A DNA stretch of 64,000 bases from assembly GCF_036711975.1 (NCBI RefSeq), contig NC_091973.1, positions 13,020,001 to 13,084,000 on the forward strand, written 5' to 3'. Within the stretch, counting starts at the first letter, position 1; the number at the start of each line of letters is the position of its first letter. Source of the stretch: Onthophagus taurus (taxonomy: Eukaryota; Arthropoda; Insecta; Coleoptera; Scarabaeidae). A program made the position numbers and the translations under genes. Below, piece after piece: positions 9,832 through 18,622 of this stretch. The notes under the pieces were generated by a model. It did not search any database, had not been told where the DNA came from, and saw nothing but the letters and a program-made list of their open reading frames with translations.

Positions 9832-10674
9832 TCAAGAGGTCTGCAATTGAAGAACCTTTGCATGAAGGTCTTTATAAAAATTTTGATACAAACTATTAAT
9901 TTCGGCCAAAATCTCCCCTTTGGTTGTTTCTACTGCTGTACACATTGCGTTTGAAAGAAGGCTGGCAGACACATCGGAAATATCTGAAGTAGCAGGAATA
10001 TTAGTAGGAATATTAGCAGGAATATTGTCAACCCTTAAGATGTGTACTTTCGGACTTAACGAAGGAATTTCGGTGTTAGGGATATTTGAGTTAGTAACGG
10101 GAACCAATGAAGCTTTAGAAGAAGAAAAAGAAGCCTTAGTAGCTTTAAGATACTTCCGGTTACTACAGTGTTGTGATACCGCCATTAAAGCAAGACAGTC
10201 GTCGGATTTATCGGACTCGTTCTCGGTAACCACTTTCGACTGTGTCATTTCAACCTGCGACGGGGTCGCTGGTTCAACTGACACATACTTGCGTTGGCTA
10301 CGTCGCGAACGAGCACGTGCCTCCCTTCTTTCTTGTTTTTCCTCTCTATATTTTTCTGACGGTACCCACACACCTGCAGCCTTCTTCCAATGTTCACGGT
10401 TCCCCGAATTCCGACGAAGTGAAAGGCGTTTCACATTTTTATCGTCGACATTCGCGGAACCTGCGACGTTCAGAAGCGACGGATCTTGCTGCGCATTAGA
10501 TTCCACGTTAGGATCCATCGGCTGCTCATTAGGCTGCACGTTTGGATCCAGCGCCTTCTCAACAGTCGATATGTTCAACAGGTTTATGTCAAAACTGTTT
10601 AACAGGAATGACTCCTGGCTGCTGGCGAAACCGGGAGCAGTTAAATCAATTTGACTAAAACCGTCTTGAGACAT
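9832..10674 (-). CDS. spliced Maverick A protein of unknown function
   Basis: A 280-residue ORF. I choose ATG 10674-10672 (MSQDGFSQ) because it lies directly at a 3' splice site (TTTTTTATCAAG). An upstream in-frame ATG at 10695 falls inside the intron. The protein is acidic and Ser/Asn-rich at the N-terminus. A basic RE/RS-rich block follows at ~110-140 (KYREEKQERREARARSRR), then low-complexity regions and a C-terminal helix. I recognise no enzyme motif. It has a TATA/GC-box promoter and a leader of seven short exons. It lies between the ATPase and capsid genes of Maverick copy A in the same orientation. It could be a structural or regulatory protein of the element, or a captured host gene. 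Confidence 0.6.
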   Translation of the reverse strand: MSQDGFSQIDLTAPGFASSQESFLLNSFDINLLNISTVEKALDPNVQPNEQPMDPNVESNAQQDPSLLNVAGSANVDDKNVKRLSLRRNSGNREHWKKAAGVWVPSEKYREEKQERREARARSRRSQRKYVSVEPATPSQVEMTQSKVVTENESDKSDDCLALMAVSQHCSNRKYLKATKASFSSSKASLVPVTNSNIPNTEIPSLSPKVHILRVDNIPANIPTNIPATSDISDVSASLLSNAMCTAVETTKGEILAEINSLYQNFYKDLHAKVLQLQTS

Positions 10675-11420
10675 CTTGATAAAAAAGAGATTCATACATT
10701 AATTTATTTTATTTTAATAAAAAATCATGTATACTTACATCGCTTGATGAAAAGAACGTTAAAATCTAATTGCAGTGGGTGCTGAATGATAGGATGTGAA
10801 TGGTAAAAAATTATTGTAGATATTATGATACAAACGTTCGAATAATAATGTTATGCTTACCAACAAAAATTAAGATTTAAAATAGAAGGAGCTATAGAAA
10901 TGAAAAAAACAGATTAGCAACAATATATGCAAAGGAAAAGAAGGCTATACTTACCAGAAAAAAGTCGCCGAGATAACGAAGTTATCAAAACTGATCGACC
11001 TGATCAAACAGAAAATGGAAGTGATCAGTAGTAAGATCCTGTAGGAATTGAAAAAATAAAAATAACAATTTAACATAACAAACAAATAAACAAGTTGTAC
11101 TCACAAAAACAAAGTAGAAAGAGCTGTTATGATGAAACAAAACAAGAATATTTTACATATTATATAAGCAAAGTAAAAAAGGTTACTTACCAAATAAAAC
11201 ACGTCAGCAAAAAAGAGAAACCTGAAGGATGTCTAGGACTGGGAAAAAAATAATTTTAAAAATTATATAAACATGCAAAACAAATATAGTTTTACTCACC
11301 TAAAAAAAGAGAAAGTTGTAGAAAGAGCCTGTAGTGATGGAGAGAAAATGAACGTTATATAAACATGAAAGTAAAGAAGGTTGTACTTACCAAAAAACTG
11401 AAGAACACAAACACTCAAGT
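10675..11420 (-). other. multi-micro-exon 5' leader (7 exons, 7 mini-introns)
   Basis: Reading the minus strand from the TATA box, every GTAAGT/GTGAGT/GTAAGC donor is followed 62-79 nt later by a pyrimidine-rich tract and AG. Inferred leader exons are ~11391-11420, 11300-11328, 11191-11221, 11105-11123, 10955-11038, 10861-10891 and 10739-10781. Introns are 11329-11390, 11222-11299, 11124-11190, 11039-11104, 10892-10954, 10782-10860 and 10675-10738. Three exons begin with similar CTCTTTCTAC-like sequence, so exon plus intron seem to have been tandemly duplicated. The last acceptor abuts the ATG. No long ORF exists here. Splicing is inferred from signals only. Confidence 0.65.
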
Positions 11421-11446
11421 GACTTTCAAAGGCTGGGAGGTGCCTT

Positions 11447-11530
11447 CTTATAGTAAAGTAATGAAGGGGGGCGTGGGGTGGGGCGTGGAAAGGGGGAGGA
11501 GTGAGGAATGGGCGGAGTTAGAGTGGGGGC
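11447..11530 (-). promoter_or_regulatory. TATA box with GC/CACCC boxes
   Basis: On the minus strand TATAAG (11452-11447) lies ~32 nt before an initiator-like TCACTT (around 11420). Immediately upstream are CACGCCCC, CCCCACCCC and CTCCGCCCATTCC boxes within a C-rich stretch (G-rich on plus). This is a strong, compact RNA polymerase II promoter driving the multi-exon leader. The region stands out from the AT-rich surroundings. Confidence 0.7.
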
Positions 11531-11790
11531 ACTTTTTTTCTGGGTCAACTTTCCCGCAAATTGGGGGGGGGGAATTTTAGATTACAACTCCGAATCCCCA
11601 CTCCCATCCCTACTCTTCCATCTCCACTTTTGGGAGGAGCCTGAGGAGGAGCATGGGAGGAGCTTCAATAAACAATCCTTTTCCCTTTTCCTTTTTCTTT
11701 TTTTCTTCTTTTTTCCTCTTTTTTTCTTCTTTTTTCCTTTGTTCCTCTTCTTTCCTTCTTCTCTTCCTTTTTCTTGATTTTTCTTTTCAA
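11531..11790. repeat. low-complexity pyrimidine tract
   Basis: The plus strand has a nine-G run (11562-11572), then CT-rich sequence of TTTTCTTCTTTTTTCC type from ~11680 to 11790. The open frames here are low-complexity and not genes. The tract may be part of the upstream promoter region or a 3' UTR of the 11935 ORF. Confidence 0.6.
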
Positions 11791-11934
11791 TTTACAACAA
11801 TTTTTACAACCCAACAGTACCCAACCCAACGTATACAAATGCTTTTTTCTTTCAAATTAAAACAACTTTTTATGCTTTTTACAATCTTTTATTATTATTA
11901 TAATTTACAATCTATAACTGACAATGTTTATATA

Positions 11935-12378
11935 TTAAACCTTACATAAAGAACAATCCTTTCTTGCCGATGGTGGACCATCAATATGCGTTTCCCAATG
12001 AGGCAAATTATAATGTTCAAAACAGGGCAGCTTGCTTTGTAATCGCTCATCGTTTCTATACTTCAACGGTAATTTAAACCAAACCGCCGTCAAATCTAAT
12101 GGCTTTACTTTATTGATATAATAATCGATTGGTAAATAACACAATTCGTAGTTTTTAATATTCGCAAAAGATAAATCAGATTCGTATCTTTCCATAATAT
12201 CCCACACTTTATTAATTATAAAAGTTGAAAGTCCCAATCTGGTAACTAACCGCCAAAGACGTTCCATCTTGAACTGCTCTACCGCTACTACTCGTCTGCC
12301 TTTCTCAATTCGTTTACATATAGTTATAGATTTCTGAATACGTATGAAAATAAATAAAAAACATTCGACAAGGAGCAC
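11935..12378 (-). CDS. unassigned Maverick A ORF with C-terminal CxxC
   Basis: An open frame of ~147 codons. The first true ATG lies inside it (MERLWRLVTRLGL...), giving ~110 residues. It is basic at the N-terminus, contains DLTAVWFKLPLKYR, and ends with a short Cys pair (CSLCKV). It overlaps the end of the upstream ORF (12324-12821) by 55 nt in another frame. It may be a separate gene or the frameshifted tail of that ORF. I do not recognise the family. Its position between the spliced gene and the major capsid gene, all minus, suggests a Maverick accessory protein. Confidence 0.4.
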   Translation of the reverse strand: MLLVECFLFIFIRIQKSITICKRIEKGRRVVAVEQFKMERLWRLVTRLGLSTFIINKVWDIMERYESDLSFANIKNYELCYLPIDYYINKVKPLDLTAVWFKLPLKYRNDERLQSKLPCFEHYNLPHWETHIDGPPSARKDCSLCKV

Positions 12379-12821
12379 ACACTTGGTCTCTTTTTATGAT
12401 AGGGACACATCGGCGTACCAACCTCCAATTTGCATTCATTTTCCGGCAATTCTTTTACCGGTATTGTTAAAATTCTTCTTAAAAATGTAGCTTGCTCACG
12501 TCCTTTTACGTACGCTACTTTTGTTGAACGGCACAAATACCAAACGATCTCATCGAAACGAGACGCAGGAACAAACCCGTCGTTCCAATCAATACAATGA
12601 TGATGACTCATTAACCAATTCGCCGTATTGCGAAATTTGGTAGATAGGGAAGAAAAGCTTCGACTAGGTTGAAACACGTAATGACTTATACAATGATTAC
12701 TGTCGTAAGAAGCCAGTTCCTTTGGGATAAATTCTTCATCGTTTACCGTGAAACCTTGAATGTCCAAAATAATAAAATCCCTTTGAAAACCATAATAATA
12801 ATAATAAACCACTATACGCAA
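12324..12821 (-). CDS. unassigned conserved-looking Maverick A protein
   Basis: An open frame of ~165 codons with no ATG at its beginning; an upstream TAG limits it and the start is unclear. It contains ILDIQGF near the N-terminus, then HHHCIDWNDGF, a YVKGREQ motif, and a Cys/His group (CPYHKKRPSVCSL) near the end. The pattern reminds me of a family of predicted nuclease-like proteins in insect genomes, but I cannot name it and assign no function. It lies immediately downstream of the major capsid gene in the same direction. Confidence 0.45.
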   Translation of the reverse strand: MRIVVYYYYYGFQRDFIILDIQGFTVNDEEFIPKELASYDSNHCISHYVFQPSRSFSSLSTKFRNTANWLMSHHHCIDWNDGFVPASRFDEIVWYLCRSTKVAYVKGREQATFLRRILTIPVKELPENECKLEVGTPMCPYHKKRPSVCSLSNVFYLFSYVFRNL

Positions 12822-12875
12822 ACGTTTCCTTCGATGTTTAGAGATACACTAAATGACGTTGCTTCAGCAGTACCA

Positions 12876-14135
12876 CTATATTAATTGCTTAACCATTTTC
12901 GTAAGAGGCGAATACACAAATGCTCTGTCATGCAGAATTAATGCGTAAGCTGCCGTACCCTCCGGAATTGGATTTTTCGTCGAATACTCGATTTTTATTT
13001 CTACTCCGCTTTTATGTATTGCTTCCTGTTGATACGTGCAATCGATTCCAATTAACGGCGCGTAAGTTTTAAATTCTTCCGGTGAAAACAAAGGTTCGCT
13101 TTCTTGATAGTAGTATGCTTGCTGAAATCTTGAATACATATCATACAAAACCGCATAGTGATTGTTATCAAAATCCACATTTAAATTATCGTACGGAAAA
13201 CGTTCTCCGTTCAAGAAAACGGTTACGTTCGTTAAGTTTATATTATCAAATAATGCCATGTTTCCCTTAAATATGCCCTTTCGATTTGTTTGAAATCCGA
13301 TTATTATAAACCTAGGCGTTTCCAATTGTGGAGCAGTTTTGACGGCCCAAGATTGCTTCGTAGTTTGAGGTAATTGAGGGTACTCGTGTATTTCCCACGA
13401 TCGAAAAGGAACGTGAATGTCTACGTTTCTTTCCGATAGTTTTGTTAATGCCAACTGTTCGCGTAATCCAACCGCCACGTGAGGAACTCTCCATATAATT
13501 TTATTAATGATCAATTTCAATTTTTCGTCGTTCGGAGCGGCTGCCGGTTGAAAGATGACGTCGGTATCATCGTGTCCGCGAATTAGCACAAGTTCCTGTC
13601 GAACGTTCATCATGATCTTTCTGAAATCTTCTGCGAATCCTAGCAACGTTTTTAGCGGAACGCTAAGACCGAAATTTCCATTTTTGTCTAAAGCCTTTGA
13701 AACACCCGGTACGTATCTTTCCAAGGTTTTATGTGCCAACCGGCGTTCTCTAATTTCACCACCTCGTTCTGTGTAGATGAGAAATAACCCTTCATGCATG
13801 AGCTTATACCGACGTTCCGCACACCATCAACATGTACTCCGTTAATAAGATATCGAATATCGCTAAACATAAAATGCAACAGGATTGTTAACCAATTGCC
13901 CCGTTGCGCTGGCATCTTTTGTTATACTTCCGTCCGCGGCTAACTTACGAACGCTACCCTCGACGTATAGATAACTCTCGCTCGGTAAAGTATAATTATC
14001 TATTTCCGGAATTGAAATTCTAATTTCGTCATTGTTATCGAACGTGGTCGATCCAAACGGTTGATGCGAATGGAATTCATAACTTACGATAGAGTGATCT
14101 GTTTTTATCTTATCGGTTACTTTTAAAATGTCCAT
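12876..14135 (-). pseudogene. Maverick major capsid protein (two frameshifts)
   Basis: This is the double jelly-roll major capsid protein of Mavericks/adintoviruses. The N-terminal piece starts at ATG 14135 (SYEFHSHQPFGSTTF). A frame change near 13874 leads into the DIRYLINGVHVDG segment. A second near 13740-13790 leads into the long C-terminal piece with SVPLKTLLGFAEDF and TAAYALILHDRAFVYSPLT, stopping at 12876. The total of ~420 codons is close to complete in family-conserved blocks. The stop of the small basic ORF overlaps its ATG (TAATG). Only these two small indels disable it, implying a fairly young copy. Family assignment is by recognition of the C-terminal block. Confidence 0.78.
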
Positions 14136-14353
14136 TACTTTAACACTTCGTATCCTAACTGAACTAAATACCTTCGATTGACTGGTGATAATCGATGAAT
14201 GGATCGTCTTCTACTGCCGCTACGTTGACTGATGACGCGCGCTTTATAGTTTTCTCCATTAAACAATTTTCTCGCTCTGTCTCTTCTTGACCACCGCATT
14301 CTTTTGTTTTGATATAACACTGTCATAACGTTAGTCAAATTTAAATATTTCAA
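14135..14353 (-). CDS. small Arg-rich protein
   Basis: A ~60-72 residue ORF between the penton and major capsid genes. The first ATG gives NVMTVLY... It is strongly basic, with RRDRARK and RSGSRRRS clusters, so it could bind nucleic acid, perhaps as a virion core peptide. That is inference from composition and position. Its TAA overlaps the capsid ATG (TAATG), a tight arrangement. I recognise no named homolog. Confidence 0.4.
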   Translation of the reverse strand: MKYLNLTNVMTVLYQNKRMRWSRRDRARKLFNGENYKARVISQRSGSRRRSIHRLSPVNRRYLVQLGYEVLK

Positions 14354-14363
14354 TTTAAATAAT

Positions 14364-15095
14364 TCAATTTATCGATCTCAGGTGAACTCTCACTGTTATT
14401 TCTTCTTCTCTGAAGTCTACCAAGTTTCCGTCCTGATCAAGTATACGTACTGTTAAGCTACTAATCACGTTCGTTAAAACCGGTAAATAAATAGGCAGTT
14501 GTGGTGATTCGATTATTTTAAAACCTGCCGGAACGTTTGGGAAAAAATGATATAAAACGTGCACGGGAACTCCGTTATTATACGATCCCGTCACTAAATT
14601 ACAATAAATTTGTAAGGCGTTCGTTTTATTTATGTTTACTACGAAATCGGATTCCACTTCCGTATCTCTAGGTAATATTTGAGGCTTGAAGCCAAGTAAC
14701 GGCCCTATAGAATTATCGCATGCAAAATTAATTCGACGCGTACTTTTTATTAAAGAATGTTGTGTGTTATTATTCCCTTTAATCCTTATTACGACTCCTT
14801 TAGCGTGTCTTATCTCTAGCTGTTCATTCACGAACTCGGCAATATCATCAATATCGTACGTTCCAACCGGTACTATTATATTATTTTTAAAATGTCCTGT
14901 CTTATCTTCGTATTGGATTACGTTGTTGCTTTTATCAACGTTTGCTAAACTATTAAACGTTTCGAAATTTAAAAGAGCCAACTCGTAACTACCAAATTCG
15001 TTCAAATAGATCGGAGGATTAAAATTACAAGTCAATTCGGATGACTTTCAGGTCAACGTAAATGTATATGTCGTGTGTATTGCTTCTTTCTCCAT
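14364..15095 (-). pseudogene. Maverick penton (minor capsid) protein, one stop
   Basis: This is the single jelly-roll penton/minor capsid protein. I place the start at ATG 15095-15093, in frame with the long open frame. One TGA at 15048-15050 interrupts residue 16, probably a CGA to TGA change. Thereafter 223+ codons are open. Typical blocks are NFNPPIYLNEFGSYELAL near the start, LLGFKPQILP mid-protein, and the GSYNNG and LPIYLPV region. It lies between protease and major capsid genes, the usual structural cluster. Alternatively translation starts downstream of the TGA, but conserved family sequence precedes any ATG there. Confidence 0.75.
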
Positions 15096-15123
15096 TACTT
15101 CTGAAACTAAACGTCTCTACACT

Positions 15124-15480
15124 CTAATAGGTCCTTTTATTACTTAGAAACTGCAGACACAACTGCCCGCAATTTTGATCTATTTCTCTTTGATATCGAC
15201 AGTAATTATACTTTATTCTACCACCCCTACCGTCTGACAGCAAATATTGTTCGATTTCTGATGGCGGTCTTAAATCACCGTAACTGTCGAAATAGTATAT
15301 GTCCTTGTCGTCTTTCTTATATGCGATCCAATGCGTTCCTCGTCCTTTCAAGTTGTCCAAGTTAACGATACCTCTTTCCTTCTTTTTAATCTTACTCGGG
15401 AGATTGTCTCTCATAAATATACCCCGGAAATGTGGAATTTTTAGTACTTTCGCAAACTTTTCCAACTTACCGCACGACAA
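15124..15480 (-). CDS. adenain-like cysteine protease
   Basis: A C5/ULP1-type protease that processes capsid proteins in adenoviruses, virophages and Mavericks. The 118-codon frame holds GRGTHWIAY (catalytic His), YYFDSYGDLRPP (acidic residue) and NCGQLCLQFL (nucleophilic Cys) in the right order. The family length is ~120-200, so it is complete or nearly so. There is no ATG before GIFMRDNLP (residue ~23), yet upstream residues look conserved, so the start may be lost, non-ATG, or supplied by splicing. It follows the PLA2/core gene by ~10 nt. Confidence 0.82.
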   Translation of the reverse strand: MSCGKLEKFAKVLKIPHFRGIFMRDNLPSKIKKKERGIVNLDNLKGRGTHWIAYKKDDKDIYYFDSYGDLRPPSEIEQYLLSDGRGGRIKYNYCRYQREIDQNCGQLCLQFLSNKRTY

Positions 15481-15490
15481 GGTATTCGAA

Positions 15491-16411
15491 CTAGTTTTTT
15501 GAACTAGTGGTTACAACACCGCAACCTTTCTTATAGGGTTTATTGAAGTAACCTGTGCCGGCAACATTATTCCCCTTTCCTTCAATAAACAAACCGCAAC
15601 CTTTCTTATATGGTTTTATATAAAATCCGCTACCTACGACCTTTGCTTCCATAGCCTTGTTATGTCTTCGTTCTTCATCTAATTGCTCTCTAGCTGTTTT
15701 GGCGTTGTTTATAGTTCTTGCAATAGCGGCAGCACCACCGCCGATACTACCTAGGGCACCTAAAGCTGCGAACAGGGGAATTAAAGGTAAAAAACCTCCC
15801 GTTTTCGGAATTCGCATAATTCGACCTCTAGGTCCGGAAATTCTTTTTCTTATCTTTTTCAAAGCTCCGTACGCCGCTTTAACGTTTGCCAACAAATTCT
15901 TAGTACCTGATCTCGATATTGCGTTGCGAGCGAACCGAAGTGCATCTACAAAAGATATAGCTCCACCTCGCTTCACACGCGTACGAACTTCTTTTAAAGG
16001 TCGTCGACCCGTACGATTTCTTTTTCTACCTACGCCCATACCGACCGCTACTTTTGCTTTCATTAAGGCGGCAACTGCGGACGATGCCACTTTTTCTCCA
16101 AGAGTAGACTCCTTATTTCGTATTCGTTCTTTCGCTGCTTTATATAATGCTCTATCTGCGTCGTGTCTAAATTTTAAATCTGAACTGACCGTGTATGCTA
16201 TGTCGTGTTTCTTACACGCTTCGTCTAATGGATTCACGCCTCGATCTCCTCTCGATAATCTCTTTTCCAACTTGGTACCCGGTCCACAAAAATTATATCC
16301 TGGCAAATGAAGTTCTATCGGAAGTTTATCTATCAACTTGTTAAAAAATCCGCGACCAATTCGTTTGCCTGTCAAACGATAACTGTTACGATTAGGTTCT
16401 AACAAATTCAT
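15491..16411 (-). CDS. PLA2-domain virion core protein
   Basis: An intact 306-residue protein. Residues ~30-75 hold a parvovirus-like phospholipase A2 core: calcium loop YNFCGPGT and catalytic HD in DEACKKHDIAY. It is followed by very basic stretches (GRKRNRTGRRPLKEVRTRVKR). A hydrophobic adenovirus pX/mu-like segment comes next (GGFLPLIPLFAALGALGS). The C-terminus carries two copies of a G-x-G-x-Y-x-KPYKKGCG motif. This PLA2 plus pX architecture is known in adintoviruses, where PLA2 is thought to breach endosomes. It lies upstream of protease and penton genes in the same direction. No damage is seen. Confidence 0.85.
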   Translation of the reverse strand: MNLLEPNRNSYRLTGKRIGRGFFNKLIDKLPIELHLPGYNFCGPGTKLEKRLSRGDRGVNPLDEACKKHDIAYTVSSDLKFRHDADRALYKAAKERIRNKESTLGEKVASSAVAALMKAKVAVGMGVGRKRNRTGRRPLKEVRTRVKRGGAISFVDALRFARNAISRSGTKNLLANVKAAYGALKKIRKRISGPRGRIMRIPKTGGFLPLIPLFAALGALGSIGGGAAAIARTINNAKTAREQLDEERRHNKAMEAKVVGSGFYIKPYKKGCGLFIEGKGNNVAGTGYFNKPYKKGCGVVTTSSKN

Positions 16412-16630
16412 TTTATAATTTCACTCCTTCTTCCTTTTCTTCACAGTTAAAAACTAGAAATGAAGCTCTGCTGTTGTGCTTTAAGCTTTTATTCTTTTTA
16501 AATAGTTTACAAAAAACAGTTCTGCTCTTAATTTATACTTAAATCTATTATTATTAATATTATTATTCAGCTACACTTAAATCCACTAATATCTTAAAAA
16601 TGAATTGTTACTCAGTTAAAAACATTTCGA
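16412..16630. other. AT-rich intergenic stretch
   Basis: About 220 bp between the PLA2/core gene and the downstream end of the 17762 gene. It contains a TATAAAT on the minus strand that could start the PLA2 transcript, but no ORF. Confidence 0.4.
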
Positions 16631-17762
16631 TTACTCTACAATGCTAAAACGTTCTTGATATATATTTAATCTATAATCTACGTCTAAATATTTCTCTAAT
16701 AACTTATTTACGTTTCTTATTCTAGTCTTAAATCTAATTCCGTCCAACATCTTTTCTTCCCAGTCACTTATCCTTGATTGTCTGTAAACAAACGTCCAAG
16801 TGTGCATTCGGTACACTCTATTTTTCGATTCGCAAAACGTCACTTTTTTTCCATTTTGTTCACTTCACATCTTCACTAATGCGTGCAAATCTAAATCCAG
16901 TAATACCTTATCCATACCGTATATGAGCAGTTCTTTAGTTACGCACAAATGTTCACTTGGTGCACCGTTTGAAGCAACCAATATATTCGATTTTATATCA
17001 CCTTGCATTGTTGATACCACATCGATCACGCTATCGTAATAATATTTATATTCCATACACTTTAATACTTCCACCCTACTCGAAACTAAATCGCTAAGTT
17101 TCCACAATTCGTGTAACGAGTCGTAAGCCAGGTAAAATATTTCTGAGCCCCTTTCCATTTTCAACACTTTTCGTACATTCTAATCCATTGGCTGCTGCAG
17201 GTCATGCCGCTTACAACGAAATGTGGTGGTGTTGATAAATCACTAATAAAACTATTCATAATCAATTGTTTGCTATTAATCACATTTTTCCATTCGTCTT
17301 CGGTAAAAGTTATGCATTGCCCTTTTCCCATTAATCTTATAACCGGATCAAAATGTAGACTGGCAGACATGCCAACCGATATCCATTTCGTTCGACTTTT
17401 ATTTAAATAATACGTACTCTCGGAGTATAATGGCGCTTGATTACCTTTTTGGAGATTATTTTTCACTGCTTCATTTAATACTACGTTACTTGTGAAAGGT
17501 AACTTTCCACAATTTTCTACATAATGTTGTTGATTGCTAGGAAATACGTACTCCGCTAAGTCGGAAGCCAACAAATTGATTCCATCGAATACCACATCCT
17601 TTTTTCTTTGATTATCACTTCCTAGCGACACATTTGAAGCTGATGTCTCATTACAATTGCCCTCCATTTTGATGTTTCGGGCAGGTTTTTTATTTTCACC
17701 CTTTTCAAATGAATTTACAGCAGCTCTCTTAGTTGGACATTTGGGGTTCGGTCTGGTTGCCA
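16631..17762 (-). pseudogene. terminal Maverick A protein, two frame changes
   Basis: Three overlapping minus-strand frames look like one protein: 17161-17762 (~200 codons), 16865-17167 (100 codons) and 16631-16843 (~70 codons). The N-terminus is basic (RPNPKCPTKRAA). The middle has KGQCITFTEDEWKNVI and then a helical HELWKLSDLVSSRVEVLK segment. The second change coincides with an A7 run (minus strand, about 16844-16850), where one more A would join the frames. The start codon is inferred to form by splicing (A from 17828, TG at 17762-17761). Function unknown. Pieces resemble, weakly, the small gene at 20474-20989 of copy B. It is the outermost gene of this end of the element. Confidence 0.5.
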
Positions 17763-17956
17763 CTAAAGATCAATATTATTGTTTACATTAGTACATTATC
17801 TACTTATATTACATTTGAATTACTTACTCGTTACGTTAAAAATCCTCTGTACTAAATGCACCAAAAATCTACACGATATTTTTAATATGTACACAAAAAC
17901 CTTACTCTGAAGCACAACACTCTGCGGTACAACTTCGACCAACGTTTGTATTTATA
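17763..17956 (-). promoter_or_regulatory. TATA box and spliced leader of terminal gene
   Basis: TATAAA at 17956-17951 (minus) is followed by a short exon (about 17906-17926) and an intron 17847-17905 (GTAAGG...TACAG, 59 nt). Then come a 19-nt exon 17828-17846 and an intron 17763-17827 (GTAAGT...TACTAAT...TTTAG, 65 nt). Joining the final A of the micro-exon to TG gives the ATG of the downstream frame. Intron sizes match those of the other spliced Maverick A gene. Confidence 0.6.
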
Positions 17957-18316
17957 GCAATACATAAGGTTGTTGGTGGGGGGAGTGATGTTTCACATCA
18001 TTACCAAATATATCTATTATACATGTTCTAACAGGACATTATATCGTGAGACGTCAGACAGAACGCATGACAAATTTACTAAGAAGCTCCTAAAAAAAAA
18101 TATCTCGCAGGTAGATCATGCCTCTACTAACAAATAAATTAAAAAAAAAAATTATCTCGCAGGTAAGTCATGACTCGCTTATTTGTATACCTACATGTCT
18201 CAAAACCGTATACCTTTGTGTATAATAAATTAAGAGGTATATCGAAGACATTAACAGTTCATTGAGAAGCGTCGAAGGATAAACATAGTAATTGTTTTCA
18301 TCTAGGTAAACAGGTT
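17957..18316. other. gene-free terminal region
   Basis: No ORF. It contains two copies of TATCTCGCAGGTA (18101-18113, 18153-18165) 52 bp apart, each after a poly-A run. The terminal inverted repeat of Maverick copy A may lie here but I cannot delimit it. Confidence 0.4.
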
Positions 18317-18460
18317 GATAAATTTTTAATAATTTCGTCAAAATAACATGACCTTCATAAATAAAGATAAATTTTTAATAATTTCGTCAAAATAACATGA
18401 CCTTCATAAATAAAGATAAATTTTTAATAATTTCGTCAAGATAACATGATCTTCTCAAGT
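18317..18460. repeat. 49-bp tandem repeat, 3 copies
   Basis: Units start at 18317, 18366 and 18415, each GATAAATTTTTAATAATTTC followed by GTCAAAATAACATGACCTTC. The third copy is slightly diverged. There is no coding potential. Confidence 0.9.
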
Positions 18461-18465
18461 TAATG

Positions 18466-18622
18466 ACCTCCTCCTCTCCTCATCGAATCTCCTTCGACCC
18501 CTAAAAAAATCGCCGATTCAAAAACCTCCTCTCCTCATCGAACCTCCTCTGACCCCCAAAAAATTTGCCGATTCAAGAACCTCCTCCTAGAACGCAGGTT
18601 CGAGGAGGAGGTTCTAGAATCG
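18466..18622. repeat. CT-rich direct repeat and hairpin
   Basis: Two ~57 bp direct units (CCTCCTCTCCTCATCGAA...CGCCGATTCAA) are followed by an inverted repeat at 18571-18622. There GATTCAAGAACCTCCTCCT pairs with AGGAGGAGGTTCTAGAATC. It abuts the end of a Penelope RT fragment. Confidence 0.75.

Noticed and set aside
9920..10654. 244-codon plus-strand ORF
   Set aside because: Antisense shadow of the 9832-10674 gene, which has promoter, splice signals and biased composition on the minus strand.
11508..11949. Phe/Ser-rich ORFs on the plus strand
   Set aside because: Translations of a CT-rich low-complexity tract; opposite in direction to the promoter and the surrounding genes.
15657..16310. 217-codon plus-strand ORF
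   Set aside because: It is the antisense of the PLA2/core gene; the minus frame has the recognised domains.
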